Source: Arthrobacter sp. ISL-28
GTDB taxonomy: Bacteria > Actinomycetota > Actinomycetes > Actinomycetales > Micrococcaceae
Direction of reading: 5' to 3'
Length of the DNA stretch: 64,000 nucleotides
Assembly: GCF_018613875.1 (NCBI RefSeq)
Contig: NZ_JAGGPJ010000007.1
Coordinates: 248,001-312,000 of the forward strand
Below are positions 1-8,768 of the stretch, in pieces (the stretch's first letter is position 1; each line of letters starts with the position of its first letter). The position numbers and the translations under genes were made by a program. Below the pieces are notes generated by a model. The model did no database searches and was not told the DNA's origin. It worked only from the letters and a program-made list of their open reading frames with translations.

Positions 1-234
1 ACCGCCGCCGACATCAAGCAGGGGGATACCGTGCGCATCAAGGGCACCAGGGCCGGCGACACCGTGACCGCGACGATGATTCGTACGGGTGCCAAGGGAA
101 AAGGGCCCGGCCAAGGTAAGGGACTTACCCAAAGTAAAGGGCCCGGCCAAGGTAAAGGACTGGGCCACGGCAAGGCCAAAGGCGAAGGCCGGGGGCAACC
201 CGAAGGTGGGCCAAGCCCCGTCCTGCCCAAGTGA
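1..234 (+). CDS. C-terminal fragment of a DUF5666-like protein with Gly/Lys-rich repeat tail (5' end outside window)
   Basis: The frame is open from base 1 and stops with TGA at 232-234, so only the last 77 residues are visible. The first part (ADIKQGDTVRIKGT, then DTVTATMIR) has the small beta-strand pattern of DUF5666/OB-like extracytoplasmic domains; this is a weak assignment from a short stretch. The tail is low complexity, rich in GKG and GQGKG, and is built on a 36-bp direct repeat: the block beginning AGGGCCCGGCCAAGG at 102 recurs at 138. Function unknown. About 100 bases without a gene follow before the convergent LysR gene. Confidence 0.55.
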   Translation, partial: TAADIKQGDTVRIKGTRAGDTVTATMIRTGAKGKGPGQGKGLTQSKGPGQGKGLGHGKAKGEGRGQPEGGPSPVLPK

Positions 235-340
235 CCAGGCGCCCAAGTGACTTGCCGGCCCAACTGAGTAGCGCGCCCAATTAAGTAGCAGCTGACGTCG
301 TTCCCAGCGTTGAGAAGCCGCGAGCTGCGACGCAGTTGGG

Positions 341-1249
341 CTAATCGTGGACCAGGCCCGCCATGATGTCCTCAAGCGCCTCGCAAACAACCCGGACGGA
401 CGCCCGCTTGAGGTTCTCCGGCCGGGCCAGGATGTCGATTCTTCGCCGGGTGCTGATGCCCCTGAGCGGCCGCAGCACGATGTCGGGGCTCAGCACGGGC
501 CGCGCCGTATGCCGGGGCAGCAGGCCGATCACGCCGCCTGCCGCCACAAGGGCTGCCACCGTGGAATAGTCGTTGATCCGGTGGACGATGTTCAGTTCCC
601 GGCTGGAAACGGCGGCGACGGCGGACAGCACGTCCGCCGGGGAGTAACCGGTGCGGCTGGTCACCCAGGGTTCGCCGACGACGTCGTCCGTTTCCAGCGA
701 CGCCTGGGCGGCGAGCCGGTGGCCGGCCGGAAGGGCCACGTCGAGGGGCTCATGCGCCAGCGGTATCACCGCCACCCGCTCCTCGGGCCAGCGCGGGCTG
801 TGGTCCATGCGGTGCGCGAGAACCAGGTCGTACCGCGCCGTCAGCGCGGGGAAGTCCTGCTGCGCGACGTCCTCGTCAAAGAACTGGACCTTGGGCCTGC
901 CGGGCCCGTCCAGGAGCCGCGCAAGCGGCGCAAACAGCGCCTGCCCGGCGCTGTGAAACCCGCTGACCGTCACCGGCGCCACAATGGAACCGTGATAGGC
1001 GCCGATCGCCATGCGCGCATCGGCCATGGCACTGACGACGGCGGCTCCGGCGTCGGCGAGCACCTGGCCGGCCTCCGTGAGGACCAGGTTCCGGCCCTCC
1101 TTGCGCGTGAGCGGAACCTCGACACTCTTTTGCAGCTGCGCCAGCTGCTGAGACACGGCCGACGGTGTGACGAGCAGCGTATCGGCCACGGCTTTGACGC
1201 TGCCCAGGGCCCCGAGTTCGCGCAGCATCTCAAGTTGGTGGATTTCCAT
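341..1249 (-). CDS. LysR-family transcriptional regulator
   Basis: About 302 residues, the normal LysR length. The N-terminal winged helix-turn-helix is clear (HQLEMLRELGALGSVKAVAD, then TPSAVSQQLAQLQ at about residues 20-35), followed by a substrate-binding domain. It is divergent from tdh, so it is a plausible regulator of the threonine-glycine cluster; that role is inferred from position. I chose ATG at 1249 because MEIHQLEML fits the family start. In-frame TTG (1273) and ATG (1258) lie just upstream and neither has a clear ribosome site. A short palindrome AATCG-T-CGATT at 1280-1290 and a longer one at 1348-1367 sit between the two genes. Confidence 0.88.
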   Translation of the reverse strand: MEIHQLEMLRELGALGSVKAVADTLLVTPSAVSQQLAQLQKSVEVPLTRKEGRNLVLTEAGQVLADAGAAVVSAMADARMAIGAYHGSIVAPVTVSGFHSAGQALFAPLARLLDGPGRPKVQFFDEDVAQQDFPALTARYDLVLAHRMDHSPRWPEERVAVIPLAHEPLDVALPAGHRLAAQASLETDDVVGEPWVTSRTGYSPADVLSAVAAVSSRELNIVHRINDYSTVAALVAAGGVIGLLPRHTARPVLSPDIVLRPLRGISTRRRIDILARPENLKRASVRVVCEALEDIMAGLVHD

Positions 1250-1347
1250 GGCCACCATCTTATGCCTTAGCAATTCCTAAATCGTCGATTGAGAAAAATC
1301 CCCTTGTGCTAATGCTTTGAAGTGGCTCTAATGAAGGGAGATTCCCC

Positions 1348-1367
1348 GCATGCACCATCGTGCATGC
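1348..1367. promoter_or_regulatory. Perfect 8+8 bp inverted repeat upstream of tdh
   Basis: GCATGCAC-CATC-GTGCATGC, a perfect inverted repeat with a 4-nt loop ending 17 nt before the tdh ATG. It could be an operator for the divergent LysR protein or, in the mRNA, a hairpin close to the ribosome binding site. No known riboswitch fold is apparent. Confidence 0.55.
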
Positions 1368-1384
1368 CCAAAGTTAGGAAGCCA

Positions 1385-2431
1385 ATGAAGGCTCTGTTCA
1401 AGGCCGGCGCACACGCCGGATTCGAGCTCGTCGATCGTCCCGAGCCGGAAGTTGGCCCCGACGACGTCAAGATCCGCGTTCTGACCACCGGCATCTGCGG
1501 CACGGATCTTCACATCCAGTCCTGGGACGCCTGGGCCCAGAGCATTATCGAGACGCCCCTGATTGCCGGCCACGAATTCTACGGCGAAGTGGTGGAAGTC
1601 GGCGAGGACGTCCGGGACGTCAAGGTGGGAAACCGGGTCTCCGGCGAAGGCCATATCGTGTGCGGGATCTGCCGCAACTGCCGCGCCGGCCGTCGCCAGA
1701 TGTGCATCCACACCGTGAGTGTGGGCGTGCAGCGGGACGGGGCCTTCGCCGAATACGTCGTGATCCCGGAAACCAACGTTTGGGTCCACCAGGATCCCTC
1801 CGTAACTCCGGAGCTGGGCGCCATCTTCGACCCCTTCGGCAACGCCGTGCACACCGCACTGAGCTTTCCGCTCGTGGGCGAGGACGTACTGATCACGGGG
1901 GCCGGGCCCATCGGGCTTATGGCCATTGCTGTGGCCCGCCATGCCGGAGCCCGGAAGATCGCCATCACGGACGTTTCGGCGCCCCGGCTGGAGCTGGCCC
2001 GCCAGCTCGGCGTCGACCTTGCCATCGACGTCTCGAAGACGCGCGTCCATGAAGCGCAGCGCGAACTGGGAATGCGTGAAGGCTTTGACATCGGCCTGGA
2101 AATGTCCGGGCACCCCACGGCACTGCCGGAAATGATCGACAACATGAACCACGGCGGCAGGATCGCCATGCTGGGCCTCCCCAGCCAGTCCATTGATATC
2201 GACTGGGGCAAGGTGGTCACGCACATGCTGACGCTGAAGGGCATCTACGGCCGGGAAATGTTCGAGACCTGGTATGCCATGAGCGCCATGCTGTCCTCCA
2301 ACCCGACCCTGCACACCAATATCGCTGCCGTGGTCACCGACGTGCTGCCCGCCAGGCAGTGGGAGAAGGGCTTTGAGATTGCCCGCGCGGGCGTCGGCGG
2401 CAAGGTTGTGCTCGACTGGTCAGAACTGTAA
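1385..2431 (+). CDS. tdh: L-threonine 3-dehydrogenase
   Basis: Zinc-dependent medium-chain dehydrogenase that oxidises L-threonine with NAD+ to 2-amino-3-oxobutyrate in the cytoplasm. Numbering from the ATG at 1385 gives Cys38 in GICGTDLH, His63-Glu64 in GHEFYGE and the structural zinc cysteines 93, 96, 99 and 107, the same positions as in E. coli Tdh. This supports the start over an in-frame upstream one at 1322. The Rossmann motif is GAGPIGLMA. Length is 348 residues. An AGGAAG ribosome site lies 4 nt upstream of the ATG. It is followed 51 nt later by kbl, the next enzyme of the pathway, so the two are probably co-transcribed. Confidence 0.97.
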   Translation: MKALFKAGAHAGFELVDRPEPEVGPDDVKIRVLTTGICGTDLHIQSWDAWAQSIIETPLIAGHEFYGEVVEVGEDVRDVKVGNRVSGEGHIVCGICRNCRAGRRQMCIHTVSVGVQRDGAFAEYVVIPETNVWVHQDPSVTPELGAIFDPFGNAVHTALSFPLVGEDVLITGAGPIGLMAIAVARHAGARKIAITDVSAPRLELARQLGVDLAIDVSKTRVHEAQRELGMREGFDIGLEMSGHPTALPEMIDNMNHGGRIAMLGLPSQSIDIDWGKVVTHMLTLKGIYGREMFETWYAMSAMLSSNPTLHTNIAAVVTDVLPARQWEKGFEIARAGVGGKVVLDWSEL

Positions 2432-2482
2432 AAGCCCCAAGCAACCACAACACCAGACTTTCGACGAGCCAAGGAGCACGCC

Positions 2483-3679
2483 ATGTATTCAGAAATCAAG
2501 GACCAGCTGCGCAACGAACTGGAGGAGATCCGGGAGGCAGGCCTTTACAAGACCGAGCGCCACATTGACTCCGCGCAGGCCAGCCACATCACCGCCGGCC
2601 AGATCGGCGAGGCCGGCTCACCCGTCCTGAACTTCTGCGCCAACAACTACCTCGGCCTTGCCGACCACCCGGACATCATTGCCGCGGCTAAGGCCGCCAT
2701 GGACCAACGCGGCTTCGGCATGGCCAGCGTCCGATTCATCTGCGGAACCCAGGATCTCCACCTGCAGCTTGAAGCCCGTGTATCGAAGTTCCTCGGAACA
2801 GAGGACACCATCCTGTTCTCCAGCTGCTTCGATGCGAACGGCGGCGTCTTCGAATCGCTCTTCGGCCCTGAGGATGCCGTCATCTCCGATGCACTGAACC
2901 ATGCCTCGATCATTGACGGCATCCGGCTCTGCAAGGCGCAGCGCTTCCGCTACGCCAACCAGGACATGGCGGATCTGGAGGCGAAACTCCTGGAGGCCAA
3001 GGACGCCCGCCGCAAGATCATCGTCACGGACGGTGTCTTCTCAATGGACGGCTACCTGGCCCCGCTGGAGGCCATCTGCGACCTGGCCGAAAAGCACGAC
3101 GCCCTGGTCATGGTGGATGACTCCCACGCCGTGGGCTTCATGGGCCCCACCGGAGCGGGAACCCCGGAACATGCCGGTGTGTCCGACCGCGTGGATATCT
3201 ACACGGGCACCTTCGGCAAGGCCCTGGGCGGTGCCTCGGGCGGCTACGTTTCCGGCCGCAGCGAAGTCATTGCCATGCTCCGGCAGAAGGCCCGCCCCTA
3301 CCTGTTTTCCAACTCCCTTGCCCCGGCCATCGTGGCGGCCACCATCAAGGCTCTGGACCTCGTGGAAACCTCCGGCGAGCTGCGCACGCGGCTGTTCGAG
3401 AACGCGGAACTGTTCCGCCGCCGCATGACGGAGGAGGGTTTTGAGCTGCTCGACGGCGAACACGCGATCGTGCCCGTGATGTTCGGCGACGCCGTCCTGG
3501 CCGCAAAGATTGCCGACCGGATGCTCCAGCACGGCGTCTTCGTAACGGCTTTCAGCTTCCCCGTGGTGCCCCGCGGCGCAGCCCGCATCCGTGTGCAGCT
3601 GTCCGCAGCGCACAGTGCCGACGACGTCGAAACCTGCGTGCAGGCGTTCGTCAAGAGCCGGAACGCCGTCGCTGCCTAG
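2483..3679 (+). CDS. kbl: Glycine C-acetyltransferase (2-amino-3-ketobutyrate CoA ligase)
   Basis: PLP-dependent alpha-oxoamine synthase that splits 2-amino-3-oxobutyrate with CoA into glycine and acetyl-CoA. At 398 residues it has the same length as the E. coli enzyme. Visible motifs are [10 protein letters not shown] near residue 50, the cofactor region [13 protein letters not shown], and [13 protein letters not shown], whose lysine (about 245) forms the Schiff base. The ribosome site is AAGGAG seven bases before the ATG. It completes the Tdh/Kbl threonine-to-glycine route and is followed 40 nt later by a DAO-family flavoenzyme. Confidence 0.97.
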   Translation: MYSEIKDQLRNELEEIREAGLYKTERHIDSAQASHITAGQIGEAGSPVLNFCANNYLGLADHPDIIAAAKAAMDQRGFGMASVRFICGTQDLHLQLEARVSKFLGTEDTILFSSCFDANGGVFESLFGPEDAVISDALNHASIIDGIRLCKAQRFRYANQDMADLEAKLLEAKDARRKIIVTDGVFSMDGYLAPLEAICDLAEKHDALVMVDDSHAVGFMGPTGAGTPEHAGVSDRVDIYTGTFGKALGGASGGYVSGRSEVIAMLRQKARPYLFSNSLAPAIVAATIKALDLVETSGELRTRLFENAELFRRRMTEEGFELLDGEHAIVPVMFGDAVLAAKIADRMLQHGVFVTAFSFPVVPRGAARIRVQLSAAHSADDVETCVQAFVKSRNAVAA

Positions 3680-3719
3680 GAAGGCCGAAGGACTCCGACG
3701 CGTCTGCAAGGATGGAGCC

Positions 3720-4820
3720 ATGGCAGCAACTTATGAAGTGGTGATTGTTGGCGGCGGGATCGCGGGCCTGTCCCTCGCATCCGCCCTGGCGGGCAAATGC
3801 AGCGTGGCACTGGTCGAAGCCGAGCAGGAGTTGGCGTACCACTCGTCCTCCCGCTCGGCCCGGCAGCTCATCCCCAGCTACGGTCCGGCCGTGGTCCAGG
3901 AGCTGACAGTCCGCACGCTGGAGCTGATCGCCGCCAGGGACGCCTCGCTTCCCGAACCGGTGCTGTCCCGGCGCAGCTTCATGCTGATTGGCGATGAGGA
4001 AACCGTCAGGGCCGGGGCCAGCGGACAGATGCAGATGATCAGCCACGCCGAGGCCCTGGAGCTGTGCCCGGTACTGAAGCCAGGAGCCTTCTCCGGGGCG
4101 GGGCTGGACACCGGTTCCTTCGGCTGCAACGCACCGGTCCTGCTCGAAGACCATCGGACACGGGCCGTAGCAGCGGGAGCGGACATCGTCACCGGTGCCC
4201 GCCTTCACTCGGCACAGCGGCTCGGCAGCGGCTGGGAGATCGGTGCCGGCCAGGAGGCCTTCCAGACCGGAGTGCTCGTCAACGCCGCCGGCGCCTGGGC
4301 GGACGAAGTGGCCGTCATCAGCGGCGTGGAGAAGCTCGGACTCCAACCGTACCGGCGCACCGCGGCGGTTGCCGCCGTCGAACAATCCCTTCCCGAGGGC
4401 AGCCCCATGGTGGCGGCAGCGGACGACTCCTTCTACTTCCGCAGGGAGGGGGCCGACGTCCTGGTTTCGCCGTCGGAGCATGTCGCCAGCGGGCCGGAGG
4501 ACGCGCGGCCGTTCCCCGGCGATATTGAGCGGCTGATCGCCCGGCTCAACACCCTGACCACGCTCGGCATCGGCACTGTCCGCAGGGCCTGGACAGGATT
4601 GCGCACCGAAGCGGCCGACGGCGTCCCGGTAGCGGGGTTCGACGCCGAAGCTCCCGGGTTCTACTGGCTCGCCGGCCAGGGCGGGTACGGATTCCAGACG
4701 TCGTCCGCCATTGCCGAGCTCGCTGCCGCCCAGATACTGGCAGGGCCGACACGCGGAGCCAGTCCGGAATCCCGGACAGCGGAAGCCCTGGCGGCGACTC
4801 GCTGGTCCATCCGGCGCTGA
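3720..4820 (+). CDS. FAD-dependent oxidoreductase, DAO family (glycine/D-amino-acid oxidase-like)
   Basis: About 366 residues. The N-terminus has the dinucleotide-binding motif VVIVGGGIAGLSLASALA and an acidic strand end (VALVEAEQEL). The C-terminus carries GFYWLAGQGGYGFQTSSAIA, the usual second FAD segment of the DAO fold (PF01266). The ATG at 3720 precedes this motif directly and follows GGAG by two bases; the frame stays open upstream into kbl. Sitting after tdh-kbl, it may oxidise glycine, sarcosine or a related amine. The exact substrate and electron acceptor cannot be told from sequence. It lies 11 nt ahead of hutI and is probably co-transcribed. Confidence 0.85.
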   Translation: MAATYEVVIVGGGIAGLSLASALAGKCSVALVEAEQELAYHSSSRSARQLIPSYGPAVVQELTVRTLELIAARDASLPEPVLSRRSFMLIGDEETVRAGASGQMQMISHAEALELCPVLKPGAFSGAGLDTGSFGCNAPVLLEDHRTRAVAAGADIVTGARLHSAQRLGSGWEIGAGQEAFQTGVLVNAAGAWADEVAVISGVEKLGLQPYRRTAAVAAVEQSLPEGSPMVAAADDSFYFRREGADVLVSPSEHVASGPEDARPFPGDIERLIARLNTLTTLGIGTVRRAWTGLRTEAADGVPVAGFDAEAPGFYWLAGQGGYGFQTSSAIAELAAAQILAGPTRGASPESRTAEALAATRWSIRR

Positions 4821-4831
4821 AGAATGGATCC

Positions 4832-6037
4832 ATGAGCACCCTTCTTACCAACCTCGGCGAGCTGATGACCCAAGACCAGGAACAGCGTGTCCTGCGGAAC
4901 GCCGCGGTGGTGATCGAGGGGGAGCGGATCGCCTGGCTCGGGGCCGCCGCGGCTGCCCCGGCGGCCGACGACGTTTTCGACGCCGAAGGCCGGGCGCTGC
5001 TGCCCGGCTGGGTGGATTCGCACACGCACCTGATTTTCGCCGGTGACCGGACCGCGGAGTTCGAAGCCCGGATGGCGGGCGAGAGCTACAGCGCCGGCGG
5101 CATCGCCGTCACCACCGGTGCCACGCGCAGCACCGGGGACTACGACCTCACCCGGCTCGCGCTGGGCCGGGTGGCGGAGGCAGTGTCGCAGGGCACCACG
5201 TATCTCGAGACCAAGACGGGGTACGGCCTGGACGTAGAGCAAGAGGCACGGAGTGCGCGGATCGCGTCCACAGTGGCCGATGAGGTCACCTACCTCGGGG
5301 CGCACCTGGTACCGGCGGGCATGGACGCCGACGACTACACCGACCTCGTCTGCGGCCCGATGCTGGACGCGGTCCGTCCCTATGTGAAGTGGGCCGACGT
5401 GTTCTGCGAACGGGGTGCCTTTACCGAGGAGCAGTCGCGCCGTGTGCTGCGGGCATGCCGCAACGCCGGGCTCGGGCTGCGGGTCCACGGCAACCAGCTG
5501 GGTCCGGGTCCGGGCGTGCAGTTGGCCGTCGAGTTCGGGGCCGCGAGCGTGGACCATGTGAACTATCTGTCCGACGAGGACGTCGACGCGCTGGCCGCCA
5601 GCTGGTCCGGGTGGGATGCCGGTTCCGGCGCACGCGGCACCGTGGCCACCTGCCTCCCCGCCTGCGACCTCTCCACCCGCCAGCCGCTGGCGCCGGGCCG
5701 CAGTCTCCTGGACGCCGGTGTGCCTCTGGCCCTCGCCTCCAACTGCAACCCTGGAACGTCCTACACGAGTTCCATGGCATACTGTGTGACCACCGCAGTG
5801 CTGCAGATGCGGCTCAGTGTCCACGAAGCTGTCCGGGCGGCGACCTACGGCGGCGCCCTGGCGCTGGGGCGAGAGTTGGGGAACGACGTCGACGGCGAAC
5901 GCGCCGTGGGTTCCATCGCCGTCGGGCACCGCGCGGACCTGCACCTGCTGAACGCACCGTCGGCGACGCATCTGGCCTACCGCCCGGGAATGCCGCTGAC
6001 GCACGCTGTGTGGCGCGCAGGGGTCCGGGCGCGGTAG
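4832..6037 (+). CDS. hutI: Imidazolonepropionase
   Basis: Amidohydrolase-superfamily enzyme of histidine degradation that hydrolyses 4-imidazolone-5-propanoate to N-formimidoyl-glutamate. At 401 residues it has normal length. Metal and substrate motifs are in order: GWVDSHTHLIFAGDR near residue 57, TYLETKTGYGLD, GLRVHGNQLGPG, the AASVDHVNYLS segment and LASNCNPGTSYTSSM. No hutH, hutU or formimidoyl-glutamate enzymes are in the window, so this copy stands apart from the rest of the pathway. Its close linkage to the DAO-family gene upstream suggests an amino-acid catabolic operon. Confidence 0.94.
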   Translation: MSTLLTNLGELMTQDQEQRVLRNAAVVIEGERIAWLGAAAAAPAADDVFDAEGRALLPGWVDSHTHLIFAGDRTAEFEARMAGESYSAGGIAVTTGATRSTGDYDLTRLALGRVAEAVSQGTTYLETKTGYGLDVEQEARSARIASTVADEVTYLGAHLVPAGMDADDYTDLVCGPMLDAVRPYVKWADVFCERGAFTEEQSRRVLRACRNAGLGLRVHGNQLGPGPGVQLAVEFGAASVDHVNYLSDEDVDALAASWSGWDAGSGARGTVATCLPACDLSTRQPLAPGRSLLDAGVPLALASNCNPGTSYTSSMAYCVTTAVLQMRLSVHEAVRAATYGGALALGRELGNDVDGERAVGSIAVGHRADLHLLNAPSATHLAYRPGMPLTHAVWRAGVRAR

Positions 6038-6095
6038 CGCGTGGTACACGGCGGATAGTGACGGGAACTGATCGTTTTGTGTCTGTTACAATCAA

Positions 6096-6121
6096 GAAAC
6101 GTCACTTTCTGGTGATGGTTT
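6096..6121. promoter_or_regulatory. Imperfect inverted repeat in front of the DeoR gene
   Basis: AAACGTCAC at 6097-6105 and GTGATGGTTT near 6112-6121 form an imperfect inverted repeat about 20 nt before the DeoR-family ATG. DeoR/GlpR proteins usually repress their own genes, so this is a candidate autoregulatory site. A TTACAAT -10-like hexamer lies at about 6086-6092. Confidence 0.35.
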
Positions 6122-6139
6122 GATCTTGAGAGGCTAGTC

Positions 6140-6949
6140 ATGACCCGCACTGACCGACTGACGGCAATCCTTGATCTCCTTGCCGAAACCGGGCAGGTTG
6201 AGGTGGAGGAAATCGTCACCCAGCTTGGCGTGTCGCCGGCAACGGCCCGGCGGGACCTGGACAGCCTGGCCAAGCGCCGGCTGCTCACCCGGACCCGCGG
6301 TGGCGCCACCACCGGTGCCTTGGCGTACGACCTCCCTGGCCGGTACAACAGGGACGACCACGCTGCCGCCAAGCAGCAGATTGCGCTGGCTGCCTCCGCC
6401 CTCATCGCGCCGGGCATGGTGATCGGGCTTTGCGGCGGCACCACCAGCACCGCCCTGGCCCAGATCCTGGCTACCCGCGAGGACCTAAATTCACCGTCCA
6501 ACCAGCCCACGCTGACGGTGGTCACCAACGCCATCAACATCGCCGCCCAACTGGCGGTGCGCCCCAACATCAAGGTCATGGTGACCGGCGGCGTCCTCAA
6601 CCCGCGCTCCTACGAACTCGTGGGCCCTTACACGGACATCATCATGCAGAAGGTGGTGCTGGACATCGCGTTCATCGGCGTCAACGGCGTCGATCCCGTC
6701 GTGGGGCCCACCAACACAGGTGAGGGCGAAGCGTCAGTCAATGCGCTGCTGGCCAGCCGCGCCAGCATCTCTTACGTCATCGCGGACTCATCCAAGGTGG
6801 GCCGCCGGGCTTTCGCCACCATGGACGGGTATGCGTTCACCCGGCTGATCACGGATTCCGGGATCTCCGCAGAGGACAAGGCCGCCTTTGAAGCCATCGG
6901 CACCGAAGTCATCGTGGCGCCGGAAACGCCGCGAACGCGGCTGTCATAG
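6140..6949 (+). CDS. DeoR/GlpR-family transcriptional regulator
   Basis: 269 residues. N-terminal DeoR helix-turn-helix: TDRLTAILDLLAETGQVEVE, then VSPATARRDLDSLAKRRLLTRTRGGA, the family signature. The C-terminal DeoRC sensor domain has CGGTTSTALAQ, TNAINIAAQL and the VTGGVLNPRS and EASVNALL segments, which bind a phosphorylated sugar-type effector in characterised members. No sugar operon follows: the next gene is convergent. The target genes are therefore unknown; hutI lies 100 nt upstream on the same strand. A GC-rich GCCCGG/CCGGGC stem (6965-6992) separates it from the next gene. Confidence 0.9.
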   Translation: MTRTDRLTAILDLLAETGQVEVEEIVTQLGVSPATARRDLDSLAKRRLLTRTRGGATTGALAYDLPGRYNRDDHAAAKQQIALAASALIAPGMVIGLCGGTTSTALAQILATREDLNSPSNQPTLTVVTNAINIAAQLAVRPNIKVMVTGGVLNPRSYELVGPYTDIIMQKVVLDIAFIGVNGVDPVVGPTNTGEGEASVNALLASRASISYVIADSSKVGRRAFATMDGYAFTRLITDSGISAEDKAAFEAIGTEVIVAPETPRTRLS

Positions 6950-6992
6950 GCCTGTTTGTCATAAGCCCGGCCCGACCGGCATGGATCCGGGC

Positions 6993-7673
6993 CTAGAAAA
7001 CCATGGGCGGGGCATCGAGCACGGTCTCGTCCACCCGCCGCTCCACCCATTGCGTGAACGGCTGGTCGAGTACGTACTTGCCCTCCTCGGTGCGCACCAG
7101 CATGCGAATCTCCGCGTTGTCCGGGTTGTTCAGCGACTCGAAGTACTCCACGGACCAATGGAACCAGCGCATGCAGAACAGGCGCATCGTCAGCCCGTGC
7201 GTGACCAGGAGCGCGTTGGGGGAGTAGTCCGGCTTGGCCCAGTGGCGGTAGAGGGTCTCCATGAATGACGAAATGCGGTCGTAGACATCCGAGCCGGACT
7301 CGCCTTCGCGGAACCGGTAGAAGAAGTGGCCGTAGGCGTTACGCAGCTCCTTCTGGTCTTCGATGTCGCCCGAGATCTGGAAATTGGCCCAGTCCTGCTC
7401 GCGAAGCCGGGGCTCCTCGATGATCCGTTCGGTGAGGGAGCCAAGGCTGAGCGCTTCGAGGGTCTGGTAGGCGCGCAGGTAGGGCGATACGTAGACGCTC
7501 ACCTTTTGTCCGTCCAGTTCGCGCCGGATGCGTTCACCGGCCGCTTTGGCCTGTTCGACGCCCAGCGGCGTCAGCGGAATCCGGTAGTCGGGAACCCGGT
7601 TGTAGATGGAGGTGTCGGCATTGGCGGCGGACTGGCCATGCCGGATCATGATGATTTTCCCGGGCGCACTCAT
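6993..7673 (-). CDS. Histidine phosphatase family protein (phosphoglycerate mutase-like)
   Basis: 226 residues. The catalytic RHG motif is at the N-terminus (IIMIRHGQSAAN). A second conserved arginine/glutamate region (YVSPYLRAYQTLEAL) and the C-terminal catalytic His (LLVTHGLTMRLF) are present. The ATG at 7673 follows GGGAG with good spacing (revcomp CTGGGAGACTATG); the frame remains open further upstream but nothing there resembles the family. The substrate is unknown. Members range from phosphoglycerate mutases to broad phosphatases. Confidence 0.88.
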   Translation of the reverse strand: MSAPGKIIMIRHGQSAANADTSIYNRVPDYRIPLTPLGVEQAKAAGERIRRELDGQKVSVYVSPYLRAYQTLEALSLGSLTERIIEEPRLREQDWANFQISGDIEDQKELRNAYGHFFYRFREGESGSDVYDRISSFMETLYRHWAKPDYSPNALLVTHGLTMRLFCMRWFHWSVEYFESLNNPDNAEIRMLVRTEEGKYVLDQPFTQWVERRVDETVLDAPPMVF

Positions 7674-7734
7674 AGTCTCCCAGCATAGGGCCAGCATTGC
7701 TGACAGATGGAGGCGGGGCGGGGCTGAGGAGCGG

Positions 7735-7800
7735 GGCCCAGCAGCACAGGCCCAGGAGCACGGGCCCTGGGGCAGGGGCCCAGAAGCACGGGGCCCAGCA
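7735..7800. repeat. Short degenerate tandem repeat, 14-bp unit
   Basis: Units of the form GGCCCAGnAGCACn occur at 7735-7748, 7749-7762 and 7777-7790, with a partial unit at 7791-7800. They fill the space between the divergent histidine phosphatase and CPBP genes, so they may lie in the 5' region of one or both transcripts. No spacers are present, so this is not a CRISPR. Confidence 0.6.
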
Positions 7801-7842
7801 AGCAAACAGGAAACAACCAGCAACTGCAGGCAAGATAGGAAC

Positions 7843-8622
7843 ATGTTGGTTCCTTCCCGCCGTCGCCTGCGGATCGAAGTCTGGATTGTCCTGGGACTGT
7901 CCCTGGGGCAGTCAGCGGTGTACTCCGTGGTGCAGCTCCTGGACAAGATGACCCGGGCGCCCCTGGCCCAGGGCACCTCGACGCTGAACAGATCCCAGAG
8001 CACCCGCGAATACTTCGACCTGACGTACCAACTCCTGGACATCACCTTCGCTCTGGTACCCGTCCTGCTGGTGATCTACTTCCTCACGGACCAACGCCAG
8101 ACGAAGGTCGGCATGGGCCAGGTCGGCGGCTCGGCATTCCAGAAGCTCGGCTTCAATTTCGCCCGGCCGGGCAACGATCTGCTGCAGGGTCTCGGCCTGG
8201 CTGCCCTGGTCGGAATCCCCTCGCTGGGACTCTATGCGGCGGGCCGGGCAATGGGCATCACGACGGCGATCATCCCCAGCGCCCTGGACGCTTACTGGTG
8301 GACAGTTCCCGTGCTGATTCTCTCCGCGCTGCGGCATGCAATCGTGGAGGAAGTCATCGTGGTGGGGTACCTCATGGACCGCTTCGGAAAGTTCGGCTGG
8401 TCCGTGCCGGTGTCCATTCTCGCCAGCTCCATGCTCCGAGGCAGTTACCACCTGTACCAGGGCTTCGGGCCGTTCATCGGCAACGCCATCATGGGCGTAC
8501 TGTTCGCCTGGATCTACACCAGAACCCGCCGCGTGATGCCGCTGGTCATCGCCCACGCGCTGCTGGACATCGTGGCGTTCGTCGGCTTCAGCCTGTTCGG
8601 AAAAAGCATCGGGCTGGGATAA
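7843..8622 (+). CDS. CPBP-family intramembrane metalloprotease (CAAX protease/Abi family)
   Basis: 259 residues with about seven or eight hydrophobic segments. The three family motifs are recognisable: EEVIVVGYLMDRFG (motif 1), SMLRGSYHLYQGF (motif 2 histidine) and IAHALLDIVAFVGFSLFG (motif 3). In motif 1 the usual EExxxRG reads EEVIVVG, so the arginine is replaced by valine. ATG 7843 follows AGGA by one base; the frame is open further upstream through the repeat region. The substrate is unknown. In the family, roles range from peptide maturation to bacteriocin self-immunity. Confidence 0.85.
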   Translation: MLVPSRRRLRIEVWIVLGLSLGQSAVYSVVQLLDKMTRAPLAQGTSTLNRSQSTREYFDLTYQLLDITFALVPVLLVIYFLTDQRQTKVGMGQVGGSAFQKLGFNFARPGNDLLQGLGLAALVGIPSLGLYAAGRAMGITTAIIPSALDAYWWTVPVLILSALRHAIVEEVIVVGYLMDRFGKFGWSVPVSILASSMLRGSYHLYQGFGPFIGNAIMGVLFAWIYTRTRRVMPLVIAHALLDIVAFVGFSLFGKSIGLG

Positions 8623-8642
8623 AGACGTTCCGGGCAAAATAA

Positions 8643-8695
8643 TTCGGCCGCCATCGGCTGGGTGGCGTCGTTGGCACCCGCTGATGGCGGCCGAA
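8643..8695. terminator. Bidirectional hairpin between convergent genes
   Basis: TTCGGCCGCCATC at 8643-8655 is perfectly complementary to GATGGCGGCCGAA at 8683-8695, with an inner GGGTG/CACCC pairing. It sits between the convergent CPBP and VOC genes. No T-run follows, so termination is inferred from position and stability. Confidence 0.6.
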
Positions 8696-8768
8696 GCTTG
8701 GCGGCAACACACATCCGTGGCCGGCTACGATGCCGGAACCGGGCGTGCTGCCGGATGGAGATAAAAGG

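Noticed and set aside
1250..1384. Glycine riboswitch in front of the threonine/glycine genes
   Set aside because: The leader is too short and lacks the conserved aptamer core; only simple palindromes are present.
7735..7800. CRISPR-like array
   Set aside because: Units are short, degenerate and directly adjacent, with no spacers and no cas genes.
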